The translations under genes and the position numbers were made by a program. From positions 41,054-105,053 of the forward strand of contig NZ_JANJZK010000008.1 in NCBI RefSeq assembly GCF_024623185.1: a stretch of 64,000 nt of DNA, in the 5' to 3' direction. The DNA is from Anaerofustis stercorihominis (lineage in GTDB: Bacteria; Bacillota; Clostridia; Eubacteriales; Anaerofustaceae). Within the stretch, counting starts at the first letter, position 1. Each line of letters begins with the position of its first letter. Shown here one piece after another: positions 31,986 to 40,238 of this stretch. The notes under the pieces are model-generated. The model worked only from the letters and a program-made list of their open reading frames with translations. It ran no database searches and was not told the DNA's origin.

Positions 31986-32984
31986 GTGTTAAGTGGAATT
32001 TTTAAAAATAAAGCGTTTATTTTAGCGTGTTTACTTATATTTAATTTTTCTATTCCAATAAGTATAAAAAACCATATAGATGAAAAAACTAAAAATGCAG
32101 CTATATATAAAGATATTTTAAAACAAAGTGTTGCGGTGATGAATGATAATGCGGCAAAAAAAGAAAAAAAAGGAAGTTCTTATGGCTTTACAAAAAACAT
32201 ACTTGTATCTGCACTCCCTTTTTTACATTTAAATGAGACAGGCTATGAAGAAGTTAAAATAAAAAAGGATACGACAAACGATACAAAGGATGATACATCT
32301 AAATTGGTAGCAGCCAAGAAGAAGATGAATGACAGCACAGCTACCGACAATAAAGCGACAAATAAGCCGCTTGTTTTGATATATCACACCCATGCCACTG
32401 AATCTTTTAAAGATAAAACGAATAAAGGGACGTATCGTTCAAGGAATAATAATGAAAATATGGTTGCGGTCGGTAAGGAAATGGTTGACGTACTTAAAAA
32501 TGAATATGGTATAGAAAGTATTCACGATACATCTCAGCATGATTACCCGAGTTATAACGCAGCTTATGATAATTCTTTGAAGAGTGCGGAGAAAATATTA
32601 AAAGATAATCCGAGTATAAAATACGTCTTTGATATACATAGAGATGGTCTTCCATCTTCAAATAATAATATGAAATATAAAGCAAAAGTAGGAAGCACAA
32701 ATGTTGCTAAGGTGATGATAGTGTTAGGTATGGATCATAAAAATTCCGGCAAGAATTTAAAATTTGCCGATAAAGTAAATAATCAGTTTGACAAAATGTA
32801 CCCTTCGATTTGTCTTGGGGTTACCAAAAGAGAACCTTATAGGTACAACCAGTGGTTAAGCAGCAATAGTATACTTTTTGAAGTAGGCAGTAATCTTAAT
32901 AATCTGCAGGATTCGAAAAATACTGCTAAACTTATGGGACGAGTTATCGGTGAAGTAATAAAAAAAGATATGAAAGGTAAATAA
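31986..32984 (+). CDS. spoIIP: Stage II sporulation protein P (SpoIIP)
   Basis: A 332-residue peptidoglycan hydrolase that, with SpoIID and SpoIIM, thins the septal wall to drive engulfment of the forespore. An N-terminal transmembrane helix (~residues 10-28) is followed by a low-complexity Lys/Asp/Thr linker. The amidase/endopeptidase domain then carries its zinc-site motifs: LIYHTHATESF (His residues), FDIHRDG and the C-terminal FEVGSNLNN (Glu). The start is GTG 31986, with AAGGTG upstream. Its presence shows the host has an endospore pathway. The next gene overlaps its stop codon by one base. Confidence 0.93.
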   Translation: MLSGIFKNKAFILACLLIFNFSIPISIKNHIDEKTKNAAIYKDILKQSVAVMNDNAAKKEKKGSSYGFTKNILVSALPFLHLNETGYEEVKIKKDTTNDTKDDTSKLVAAKKKMNDSTATDNKATNKPLVLIYHTHATESFKDKTNKGTYRSRNNNENMVAVGKEMVDVLKNEYGIESIHDTSQHDYPSYNAAYDNSLKSAEKILKDNPSIKYVFDIHRDGLPSSNNNMKYKAKVGSTNVAKVMIVLGMDHKNSGKNLKFADKVNNQFDKMYPSICLGVTKREPYRYNQWLSSNSILFEVGSNLNNLQDSKNTAKLMGRVIGEVIKKDMKGK

Positions 32985-33208
32985 TGCATAGAAGAAGAAA
33001 TATATCTTTACCTATTATGATTTGTTTACTGATTATGATAATCACTTTTGCCGGATATTTGGTGTATGATTTAACCGATATGTACTATGATACTTATGAA
33101 AATACAAATTCCAATTTGCTTGTAGAAAATAATAATGAAACGGATAAAGTTTTAAATGTTTTCGGATATGAATTTAAAGTTCCCGATTTAGAGGTTTTCA
33201 CTAAATAA
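32984..33208 (+). CDS. small single-pass membrane protein coupled to spoIIP
   Basis: A 74-residue protein of unknown function. A basic start (MHRRRNI) precedes one hydrophobic helix (LPIMICLLIMIITFAGYLVY). The remaining ~45 residues are polar and acidic and probably extracytoplasmic, ending in NVFGYEFKVPDLEVF. Its ATG overlaps the spoIIP stop (TAATG), so translation is coupled to spoIIP and a role at the engulfing septum or in sporulation is a reasonable guess. I do not recognise a family. Confidence 0.75.
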   Translation: MHRRRNISLPIMICLLIMIITFAGYLVYDLTDMYYDTYENTNSNLLVENNNETDKVLNVFGYEFKVPDLEVFTK

Positions 33209-33278
33209 TAACCTGTGAAAGCCTCTATTTTATTTCATTTTTTTACCATTTTTATTTTTAAAATAAAGTTTATTTTTG

Positions 33279-33307
33279 TTGACATAGTTTGAATAAATCA
33301 GTATAAT
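33279..33307 (+). promoter_or_regulatory. consensus sigma-A promoter of rex
   Basis: TTGACA (33279-33284), 17-bp spacer, TATAAT (33302-33307): a perfect consensus promoter. Confidence 0.9.
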
Positions 33308-33330
33308 TATACTGATAAAAAAATACTGAT
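33297..33330 (+). promoter_or_regulatory. 20-bp perfect palindrome over the rex -10 box
   Basis: ATCAGTATAATTATACTGAT (33297-33316) is a perfect palindrome covering the -10 hexamer; an extra half-site ATACTGAT follows at 33323-33330. It does not resemble the Rex consensus TTGTTAA-N4-TTAACAA. A repressor other than Rex, or a divergent site, is implied. Confidence 0.8.
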
Positions 33331-33356
33331 ATATAAGAAGGGAGCCTATACATAAA

Positions 33357-34004
33357 ATGAAAAAATACTCTATATCAAAACAGGCATTACAGAGATTACC
33401 TTCTTATTTAAACTATCTGAACTGGGCAAAAAGAGAAAATGTTAAAAATATATCTTCTCCGACTATTGCAAGCGATTTAAAGCTCAATGAAGTTCAGGTA
33501 AGAAAAGATTTGGCTGCAATAAGTTCGACCGGCGGTAAACCAAGACTTGGATATAATGTCGATACGCTTATTTCAGATATCAAAGTATTTCTCGGTTATG
33601 ATGAAACCGATAAGGCAGTGTTGATCGGTGCGGGACAGCTGGGAAGAGCGCTTCTATCTTATAACGGTTATGAAGATTATGGGCTTGAAATCGTCGCGGC
33701 ATTCGATGTTGATGATGCAGTGGTCGGTAAAAAATTTAAAGGGAAGCCTATATATCATATCGATATGCTTGATAGAGTATGTAAGAAAAATAATATACAT
33801 ATAGGGATTATAACCGTTTCGGCAGAAAACGCACAGGAGGCTTGTGATAAGCTCGTAGAATGCGGGATACTGGCTATTTGGAATTTTGCACCTTGTCATT
33901 TGGTGGCTCCTGATAATATCCTCGTCCAGCATGAGAATACTGCGGCTTCACTTGCATTTTTATCGATGCATCTTAGAGAAAAGATGAAAAATGAAAAAGA
34001 ATAA
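33357..34004 (+). CDS. rex: Redox-sensing transcriptional repressor Rex
   Basis: A 215-residue repressor that senses the NADH/NAD+ ratio. N-terminal winged helix (~1-80) contains ALQRLPSYLNYLNWAKRENV and LKLNEVQVRKDLAAIS. The Rossmann domain has GAGQLGRALLSYNGY (~91-105), and the C-terminal swapped helix contains NTAASLAFLSMHLREKM. In Clostridia, Rex represses butyrate and alcohol formation genes when NADH is low. It lies 225 bp upstream of the thl operon in the same direction, which is a frequent arrangement. RBS AAGGGAG is a slightly long 12 bp from the ATG. Confidence 0.95.
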   Translation: MKKYSISKQALQRLPSYLNYLNWAKRENVKNISSPTIASDLKLNEVQVRKDLAAISSTGGKPRLGYNVDTLISDIKVFLGYDETDKAVLIGAGQLGRALLSYNGYEDYGLEIVAAFDVDDAVVGKKFKGKPIYHIDMLDRVCKKNNIHIGIITVSAENAQEACDKLVECGILAIWNFAPCHLVAPDNILVQHENTAASLAFLSMHLREKMKNEKE

Positions 34005-34096
34005 TAATCAATATTATTTTTAAATTGATTAATTATTAAATATTCATTGTAATGTTTTAGGTATTATTATATAATTATTATATATAATACCAAATA

Positions 34097-34120
34097 AAAT
34101 CCTTTATTTATAAAGGGTTT
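34097..34120 (+). terminator. possible terminator of rex
   Basis: AAATCCTTTA / TAAAGGGTTT (one G-U pair) with a TTTA loop; the T-run is short, so some read-through into thl is possible. A near-palindromic AT-rich stretch (34060-34091) lies just before it. Confidence 0.5.
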
Positions 34121-34151
34121 GGTAATTTATTGTTTATAAAAGTTTGGTAAT
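34117..34151 (+). repeat. direct repeat GTTTGGTAAT upstream of thl
   Basis: GTTTGGTAAT occurs at 34117-34126 and again at 34142-34151, 25 bp apart, about 80-110 bp before the thl start. Possible tandem binding sites. No Rex-consensus operator was found here. Confidence 0.45.
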
Positions 34152-34228
34152 ACACCGGCTTATATATATAAGTTCATAGCCTTGCCTTTGCTATGATAAA
34201 AAAAGGTTTTATTTTAGGAGGAAAAAAT

Positions 34229-35413
34229 ATGGCAAAAAAAGTAGTTTTAGCAGGCGCTTGCCGTACTGCAATTGGTACAATGGGTGGGACTTTAAGTACG
34301 ACTCCTGCCAGAAAATTAGGTTCAATCGTAATCAAAGAAGCTCTAAAAAGAGCGAATGTACCGGCTGACCAAGTTGATCAAGTATATATGGGTTGCGTAA
34401 TCCAAGCTGGTTTAGGTCAAAACGTAGCAAGACAAGCGTCTATTGATGCAGGTTTACCTATCGAAGTACCTGCTGTTACAATCAATGTAGTTTGCGGTTC
34501 AGGTCTTAACTGTGTAAACATGGCTGCTCAAATGATTAATGCAGGTGATGCTGATATCGTAGTAGCAGGTGGTATGGAAAACATGTCAATGGCTCCATAT
34601 GCTGATATGAACGGTCGTTACGGACATAGAATGAATAATGCAACATTAGTTGATACAATGGTTAATGATGCGTTATGGGATGCATTCAACGGATATCACA
34701 TGATTCAAACAGCAGATAATATTTGTGTTGATGAAAGATGGAATCTTTCAAGAGAAGAATTAGATGAATTTGCAGCAGCTAGTCAACAAAAAGCCGTTGC
34801 AGCACAAGAAGCGGGAAAATTCGATGATGAAATCGTTCCTGTAGAAGTTAAAAAGAGAAAAGAAACAATCATATTTAATAAAGATGAAGGACCTCGTCCT
34901 GGAACAACTCCTGAAACATTAGCTAAACTTAGACCAATCAATAAAGACGGAAAAGTTACAGCAGGTAACGCTTCAGGTATCAATGACGGAGCAGCTGCAA
35001 TAGTTGTTATGAGCGAAGAAAAAGCTAAAGAATTAGGTGTAAAACCTATGGCTACATGGACTGCAGGTGCACTTGCAGGTGTTGACCCAACAATCATGGG
35101 TATCGGACCTGTTGCTGCAACAAAGAAAGTTTTAGCTAAAACCGGCATGAAAGTTGAAGACTTCGATTTAATCGAAGCTAACGAAGCTTTTGCTGCTCAA
35201 TCAGTTGCTGTTGGTAAAGATTTAGGATTTGATTTATCTAAATTAAATGTTAACGGCGGAGCTATAGCTCTCGGTCATCCTGTTGGTGCTTCAGGTTGTC
35301 GTATCCTTGTAACATTATTACATGAAATGCAAAAACAAGATGCTAAAAAAGGTTTAGCTACACTTTGTATCGGTGGTGGTATGGGTTGTGCTACTATCGT
35401 TGAAAGAGACTAA
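34229..35413 (+). CDS. thl: Acetyl-CoA acetyltransferase (thiolase)
   Basis: A 394-residue biosynthetic thiolase that condenses two acetyl-CoA to acetoacetyl-CoA, the first step of the butyrate pathway. The acyl-carrying Cys is in [15 protein letters not shown] (~residue 88), the catalytic His in [14 protein letters not shown], and the second Cys in [20 protein letters not shown] is also present. AGGAGG (34216-34221) fixes the start at ATG 34229; the in-frame start at 34193 lies in a leader hairpin (CATAGC / GCTATG). It is the first gene of thl-crt-hbd-bcd-etfB-etfA, and codon use is strongly biased, as for highly expressed genes. Confidence 0.96.
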   Translation: MAKKVVLAGACRTAIGTMGGTLSTTPARKLGSIVIKEALKRANVPADQVDQVYMGCVIQAGLGQNVARQASIDAGLPIEVPAVTINVVCGSGLNCVNMAAQMINAGDADIVVAGGMENMSMAPYADMNGRYGHRMNNATLVDTMVNDALWDAFNGYHMIQTADNICVDERWNLSREELDEFAAASQQKAVAAQEAGKFDDEIVPVEVKKRKETIIFNKDEGPRPGTTPETLAKLRPINKDGKVTAGNASGINDGAAAIVVMSEEKAKELGVKPMATWTAGALAGVDPTIMGIGPVAATKKVLAKTGMKVEDFDLIEANEAFAAQSVAVGKDLGFDLSKLNVNGGAIALGHPVGASGCRILVTLLHEMQKQDAKKGLATLCIGGGMGCATIVERD

Positions 35414-35450
35414 TTTAAATTAGTAATTAATTTTAAGGAGATATTAAATA

Positions 35451-36221
35451 ATGGGTTTTGTTAAGTATGAACAAGAAGGTTTTGTAGGTATCGTTACTAT
35501 TGATCGTCCAAAAGCTTTAAATGCTTTAAATGAAGAAGTATTAAAAGATTTGGAAGCTGCATTTGACGCTATTGATTTAGATACTACAAGAGCAGTAGTT
35601 GTAACAGGTGCAGGTAAATCATTTGTTGCAGGCGCTGATATTGGAGCTATGAGCACAATGACAGCGGAAGAAGGCGAAGCTTTCGGTAAATTCGGTAATG
35701 ATATTTTTAGAAAGATTGAAACATTCCCACTTCCGGTTATTGCAGCAATCAACGGTTTTGCACTTGGCGGCGGAAATGAATTGGCAATGAGCTGCGATAT
35801 AAGAATTTGCTCTGATAAAGCTGTATTCGGTCAGCCTGAAGTAGGTCTTGGTATCACACCGGGATTTGGCGGAACACAAAGACTCGGCAGAATAATCGGT
35901 ATCGGTATGGCTAAAGAATTAGTATATGCGGGATATAACATCAAAGCTGATAAAGCTTTAGAAGTAGGTTTAGTAAACGCTGTTTACTCACCTGAAGAAT
36001 TGATGCCTGCAGCTATGAAATTAGCAGGAAAGATCGCAAAACAAGCTCCTATTGCAGTAAGAAACTGTAAAAAGGCTATGAACGACGGTCTGCAAGTAGA
36101 TATGGATCAAGCTATAGTAGTTGAAGAAAAATTATTCGGCGATTGCTTCAACAGTGAAGATCAAAAAGCCGGTATGAAAGCATTCCTTGAAAAAGGTAAA
36201 GCAGAATTCCAAAACAAATAG
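35451..36221 (+). CDS. crt: Crotonase / 3-hydroxybutyryl-CoA dehydratase
   Basis: A 256-residue enoyl-CoA hydratase that interconverts 3-hydroxybutyryl-CoA and crotonyl-CoA. The oxyanion-hole motifs are present: FVAGADIGAMSTM (~residue 62) and GFALGGGNELAMSCDIRI (~residue 103). The catalytic glutamate regions GNELAMSCD (first Glu) and FGQPEVGLGITPGFGGTQRL (second Glu) are also intact. Length matches clostridial Crt (~260). It follows thl after 37 bp, with TTAAGGAG as RBS. Operon position and family agree on a role in butyrate formation. Confidence 0.95.
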   Translation: MGFVKYEQEGFVGIVTIDRPKALNALNEEVLKDLEAAFDAIDLDTTRAVVVTGAGKSFVAGADIGAMSTMTAEEGEAFGKFGNDIFRKIETFPLPVIAAINGFALGGGNELAMSCDIRICSDKAVFGQPEVGLGITPGFGGTQRLGRIIGIGMAKELVYAGYNIKADKALEVGLVNAVYSPEELMPAAMKLAGKIAKQAPIAVRNCKKAMNDGLQVDMDQAIVVEEKLFGDCFNSEDQKAGMKAFLEKGKAEFQNK

Positions 36222-36239
36222 TTTATAAATAAGTAAAAA

Positions 36240-36263
36240 TAGTCTAGGATCATTCCTAGACTA
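36240..36263 (+). promoter_or_regulatory. intercistronic hairpin between crt and hbd
   Basis: Perfect 10-bp stem TAGTCTAGGA / TCCTAGACTA with a TCAT loop and no T-run, so probably an mRNA-stabilising or processing element rather than a terminator. Confidence 0.7.
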
Positions 36264-36291
36264 TAAATAATAATTAATACGGAGGATAAGA

Positions 36292-37128
36292 ATGAAAGTA
36301 GGTATTATTGGTGCTGGCGCAATGGGTTCAGGTATTGCTCAAGCATTCGCACAAACAGAAGGTTATGAAGTTTGCTTATGTGATATTAACGAAGAATTTG
36401 CAGCAAACGGTAAAAAAAGAATCGAAACAGGTTTAAACAAAAGAGTAGCAAGAGGCAAGATGGAACAAGCCAAAGCTGACGAAATCTTAGGAAAAATCAC
36501 AACAGGTGTTAAAGATATTTGCGGTGACTGCGATTTGATCGTAGAAGCTGTACTTGAAGTTATGTCTATCAAACAAGACACATTCAAAGAATTAGATAAA
36601 ATTTGTAAAGAAGATTGTATCTTCGCTACAAACACTTCATCACTTTCTGTTACAGAAATTGGAGCAGGTGTAAACAGACCAATCATCGGTATGCACTTCT
36701 TCAATCCAGCTCCTGTAATGAAATTGGTAGAAGTTATCGCAGGTTTAAATACTCCGGCTGAAACAGTGGATAAAATTAAGAAAATTTCTGAAGAAATCGG
36801 TAAAACTCCGGTAGAAGTTGCTGAAGCTCCTGGCTTTGTAGTAAACAGAATCTTAATTCCTATGATTAATGAAGCTATCGGTATTTACGCTGAAGGCGTT
36901 GCCAGTGTAGAAGGTATTGACGCGGCTATGAAACTTGGTGCTAACCATCCAATGGGACCTTTAGCATTAGGTGATATGATTGGTCTTGATATTTGCTTAG
37001 CAATTATGAATGTACTTTTCACTGAAACTGGTGACCCTAAATATCGTCCACACACATTACTTAAGAAAATGGTACGTGGCGGTCAATTAGGTCAAAAATC
37101 TGGCAAAGGATTTTATGATTATAAATAG
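36292..37128 (+). CDS. hbd: 3-hydroxybutyryl-CoA dehydrogenase
   Basis: A 278-residue NAD(P)-dependent dehydrogenase that reduces acetoacetyl-CoA to 3-hydroxybutyryl-CoA. Rossmann motif [14 protein letters not shown] (~residues 6-19), the ICDINEE-like acidic residue after strand two (LCDINEE), catalytic Ser in [12 protein letters not shown], and His/Asn in [16 protein letters not shown] and [11 protein letters not shown] are all visible. Length is typical of Hbd (~280). The RBS GGAGG lies upstream, and the gene follows the intercistronic hairpin, third in the operon. Confidence 0.96.
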   Translation: MKVGIIGAGAMGSGIAQAFAQTEGYEVCLCDINEEFAANGKKRIETGLNKRVARGKMEQAKADEILGKITTGVKDICGDCDLIVEAVLEVMSIKQDTFKELDKICKEDCIFATNTSSLSVTEIGAGVNRPIIGMHFFNPAPVMKLVEVIAGLNTPAETVDKIKKISEEIGKTPVEVAEAPGFVVNRILIPMINEAIGIYAEGVASVEGIDAAMKLGANHPMGPLALGDMIGLDICLAIMNVLFTETGDPKYRPHTLLKKMVRGGQLGQKSGKGFYDYK

Positions 37129-37143
37129 GAGGATTCAAAACAA

Positions 37144-38280
37144 ATGGATTTTACATTAAGTAAAGAGCATGAAATGGCGAGAACTCTTTTCAGAGAATTC
37201 GCTGAAACAGAAGTAAAACCTCTAGCTCAAGAGGTAGATGAAACAGAAGTTTTCCCTAGTGAAACTGTTGCAAAAATGCAAAAATTAGGATTCCTTGGAA
37301 TTCCTATGCCTAAAGAATACGGCGGACAAGGCTGTGACTCTCTAACATATGCTATATGTGTTGAAGAATTATCAAGAGTATGCGGTACTACAGGTGTTAT
37401 CGTTTCAGCACATACATCATTAGGTGCTGGTCCGATTGAAAAATTTGGTACACCGGAACAAAAAGAAAAATATTTAAGACCACTTATCAGTGGCGAAAAA
37501 CTTGGTGCATTCGGTTTAACTGAACCAAACGCAGGTACAGACGCATCAGGGCAACAAACAAAAGCCGTTTTAGACGGAGATGAATATGTACTTAACGGAT
37601 CAAAAATCTTTATCACAAACGGTAAAGAAGCTGATACATATGTAATATTTGCAATGACTGATAAGTCTAAAGGTACAAAAGGTATCTCTGCATTTATCGT
37701 AGAAAAGGGAACACCTGGTTTCACTTTTGGTACAAAAGAAAAGAAAATGGGTATCAGAGGTTCTTCTACATATGAATTAATCTTTACAGATTGCAGAATT
37801 CCTAAAGAAAACCTTCTTGGTCAAGAAGGTAGAGGATTTGGTATTGCTATGCAAACTCTTGATGGCGGTAGAATCGGTATTGCATGTCAGGCTCTTGGTT
37901 TAGCTCAAGGTGCTTTAGATGCTACAATCGAATTCGTTAAAGAAAGAAAACAATTCGGAAGACCTATCGCTAAATTCCAAAATACACAATTCCAAATTGC
38001 TGATATGGCAACACAAGTAGAAGCTGCTAGAATGTTAGTATACAAAGCTGCTATTGCTAAGGATACTCAAAAGAGATTCTCTGTTGAAGCTGCTATGGCT
38101 AAATTATATGCTGCTGAAGTTGCTATGGATGTTACTACTAAAGCTGTTCAACTTCACGGTGGATATGGTTACACAAGAGAATATGACGTTGAACGTATGA
38201 TGAGAGACGCTAAGATTACTGAAATCTATGAAGGTACTTCAGAAGTACAAAGAATGGTAATCTCAGGAAGCTTATTATAA
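37144..38280 (+). CDS. bcd: Butyryl-CoA dehydrogenase
   Basis: A 378-residue FAD acyl-CoA dehydrogenase that reduces crotonyl-CoA to butyryl-CoA; in Clostridia it works with EtfAB as an electron-bifurcating complex that also reduces ferredoxin. Motifs: FGLTEPNAGTDASGQQTKA (flavin/substrate binding), QTLDGGRIGIACQALG, RKQFGRPIAKFQNTQF, and the catalytic Glu in EIYEGTSEVQRMVI (~residue 367). Fifteen bp separate it from hbd. Downstream etfB and etfA complete the complex in the usual order. Confidence 0.96.
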   Translation: MDFTLSKEHEMARTLFREFAETEVKPLAQEVDETEVFPSETVAKMQKLGFLGIPMPKEYGGQGCDSLTYAICVEELSRVCGTTGVIVSAHTSLGAGPIEKFGTPEQKEKYLRPLISGEKLGAFGLTEPNAGTDASGQQTKAVLDGDEYVLNGSKIFITNGKEADTYVIFAMTDKSKGTKGISAFIVEKGTPGFTFGTKEKKMGIRGSSTYELIFTDCRIPKENLLGQEGRGFGIAMQTLDGGRIGIACQALGLAQGALDATIEFVKERKQFGRPIAKFQNTQFQIADMATQVEAARMLVYKAAIAKDTQKRFSVEAAMAKLYAAEVAMDVTTKAVQLHGGYGYTREYDVERMMRDAKITEIYEGTSEVQRMVISGSLL

Positions 38281-38304
38281 TAAGAGGAAAAGGAGAGAAG
38301 TATA

Positions 38305-39087
38305 GTGAAAATTGTAGTTTGCGCTAAGCAAGTTCCAGATACAAATGAAGTTAGAATTGATCAAAAAACAGGTACTCTAATCAGAGAAGGCGTTCCTGCT
38401 ATCATGAACCCAGACGATAAAGCCGGTCTTGAAGCTGCACTTCAAATCAAAGATAAAACTGGCGCAGAAGTAACTGTTATTACAATGGGTCTTCCTGCTG
38501 CAGAAGAAATCTTAAGAGAAGCTTTTGCTATGGGAGCTGATAAAGGTGTATTAGTAACAGACAGACCATTCGGTGGCGCTGATACTCTTGCAACATCAAA
38601 TACATTAGCTGCTGCTATCAAAACATTGGATTACGATTTAATCATTGCCGGTAGACAAGCTATCGACGGTGATACAGCTCAGGTTGGACCACAAATTGCA
38701 GAACATTTAGATATCCCTAATATTTCTTATGTTCAAAAAGTTGTTGAAGTAACAGATGACAGCATCACAGTCGAAAGACAATACGATGACGGTTATCATG
38801 TAGAAAAAGCTCAAATGCCTTGCCTAATCACAGCTCTTGGCGATTTAAACAAAGCAAGATATATGACACCGGGCGGAATTTTTGATGCATTCAAGAAAGA
38901 CATCCAAATCATTACAAGAAAAGATGTTGATATTGAAGATGAAAAAATCGGTAAAGCCGGTTCTCCTACAAACGTTGCTAAATCATTCCCTAAAGCTGTT
39001 AAAGCTGCAGGTGAAAAGGTTGAATTAGATGCTGATGCAGCTTCTGAATACCTTGTAGGAAAATTAAAGGAAAAACATATTATCTAA
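38305..39087 (+). CDS. etfB: Electron transfer flavoprotein beta subunit
   Basis: A 260-residue EtfB. The conserved start MKIVVCAKQVPDTNEVRID, MNPDDKAGLEAALQIKD, the ADTLATSNTLAAAIK region and the recognition-loop area near TALGDLNKARYMTPGGIFDA are seen. In bifurcating Etf this subunit carries the extra FAD that splits NADH electrons between crotonyl-CoA and ferredoxin. Translation starts at GTG 38305, with AAGGAGAG upstream. It lies 24 bp after bcd and 25 bp before etfA. Confidence 0.95.
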   Translation: MKIVVCAKQVPDTNEVRIDQKTGTLIREGVPAIMNPDDKAGLEAALQIKDKTGAEVTVITMGLPAAEEILREAFAMGADKGVLVTDRPFGGADTLATSNTLAAAIKTLDYDLIIAGRQAIDGDTAQVGPQIAEHLDIPNISYVQKVVEVTDDSITVERQYDDGYHVEKAQMPCLITALGDLNKARYMTPGGIFDAFKKDIQIITRKDVDIEDEKIGKAGSPTNVAKSFPKAVKAAGEKVELDADAASEYLVGKLKEKHII

Positions 39088-39112
39088 TTAATTAGGAAAG
39101 GAAATTGAAATA

Positions 39113-40147
39113 ATGAGTTTTGAAGAATATAAAGGCGTATTTGTCTTCGCGCAACAAGTTGATGGTGTAATCAACAATGTTGCTTTAGAATTAACAAGTG
39201 AAGCTACAAAGCTTGCTGCTGCTTTAAAAACAGACGTTACAGCTGTTCTTTTAGGTAAAGACGTAAAAGGATTAGCTGACGAATTAGCTAAATATGGTGC
39301 AGATAAAGTATTAGTAGTAGATGATCCTGCTTTAGAAACATATACAACTGAACCATATGCACACGCTATGGATGAAATAATTAAAAATTACAAACCTGAC
39401 ATCGTACTTTACGGTGCTACAGCAATCGGTAGAGATTTAGCTCCTAGAGTATCTGCAAGAGTTGCTACAGGCTTAACAGCTGACTGTACAGTTCTTGAAA
39501 TCGATGAATTTAAAAATGCACTAGGTAACGTAAACAAAGGTTACGAAGGTAAACTTTTCTTAAACGCTACAAGACCTGCATTCGGCGGTAACTTAATGGC
39601 AACAATCGTTTGTCCTGATAACAAACCACAAATGGCTACAGTAAGACCCGGCGTTATGCAAAAAATCGAACCAAAAGATGTAAAAGCTAACGTAGAAGAA
39701 GTAAAAGTTGACTTTGCTAAAAACAACAAATGCGTAGAAGTATTAGAAGTTGTTAAAGCTGTAAAAGATAAAGTTGATATTTCTGAAGCTAAGATCTTAG
39801 TATCAGGCGGACGTGGTGTTGGCAGTGCTGAAAACTTCAAGTTATTGGAAGATTTAGCTGAAGCTATCGGCGGTGAAGTTTCTGCTTCAAGAGCTTGTGT
39901 TGACGCCGGTTGGGTAGCTAAAGATATCCAAGTAGGTCAAACAGGTAAAACAGTTAGACCTAACGTTTACTTTGCTATCGGTATTTCAGGTGCTATTCAA
40001 CATGCTGCAGGTATGGAAGAATCTGATCTTATCATTGCGATAAATAAAGATGAATCTGCTCCTATTTTTAGCTTTGCTGATTATGGTGTAGTTGGCGATT
40101 TAAATAAAATAGTTCCATTATTAACAGAAGCTATTAAAAACGCTTAA
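39113..40147 (+). CDS. etfA: Electron transfer flavoprotein alpha subunit
   Basis: A 344-residue EtfA. The N-terminal domain (~1-200) is followed by the FAD-binding C-terminal half, with the diagnostic SGGRGVGSAENFKLLEDLAE, GASRA-like VSASRACVDAGW, VGQTGKTVRPNVYFAIGISG, and INKDESAPIFSFADYGVVGD. It partners EtfB and Bcd in the bifurcating complex. It is the last gene of the operon; a leader-like small hairpin (40170-40189) and a terminator follow before rpoN. Confidence 0.95.
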   Translation: MSFEEYKGVFVFAQQVDGVINNVALELTSEATKLAAALKTDVTAVLLGKDVKGLADELAKYGADKVLVVDDPALETYTTEPYAHAMDEIIKNYKPDIVLYGATAIGRDLAPRVSARVATGLTADCTVLEIDEFKNALGNVNKGYEGKLFLNATRPAFGGNLMATIVCPDNKPQMATVRPGVMQKIEPKDVKANVEEVKVDFAKNNKCVEVLEVVKAVKDKVDISEAKILVSGGRGVGSAENFKLLEDLAEAIGGEVSASRACVDAGWVAKDIQVGQTGKTVRPNVYFAIGISGAIQHAAGMEESDLIIAINKDESAPIFSFADYGVVGDLNKIVPLLTEAIKNA

Positions 40148-40192
40148 TATAATCATAAAATCACATAATGAAAAGTAGAAATACTTTTCAGG

Positions 40193-40224
40193 AAAAGAGG
40201 AGTATCTTAGGATGCTCCTTTTTC
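40193..40224 (+). terminator. terminator of the butyrate operon
   Basis: GGAGTATC / GATGCTCC (one G-U pair), TTAG loop, T-run, flanked upstream by A-rich sequence. A second small stem GAAAAGTA / TACTTTTC (40170-40189) precedes it. Confidence 0.75.
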
Positions 40225-40238
40225 ATAATGGAGGATAT

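Noticed and set aside
34060..34091. Rex operator upstream of thl
   Set aside because: The AT-rich near-palindrome GGTATTA...TAATACC does not match TTGTTAA-N4-TTAACAA; kept only as an unexplained dyad.
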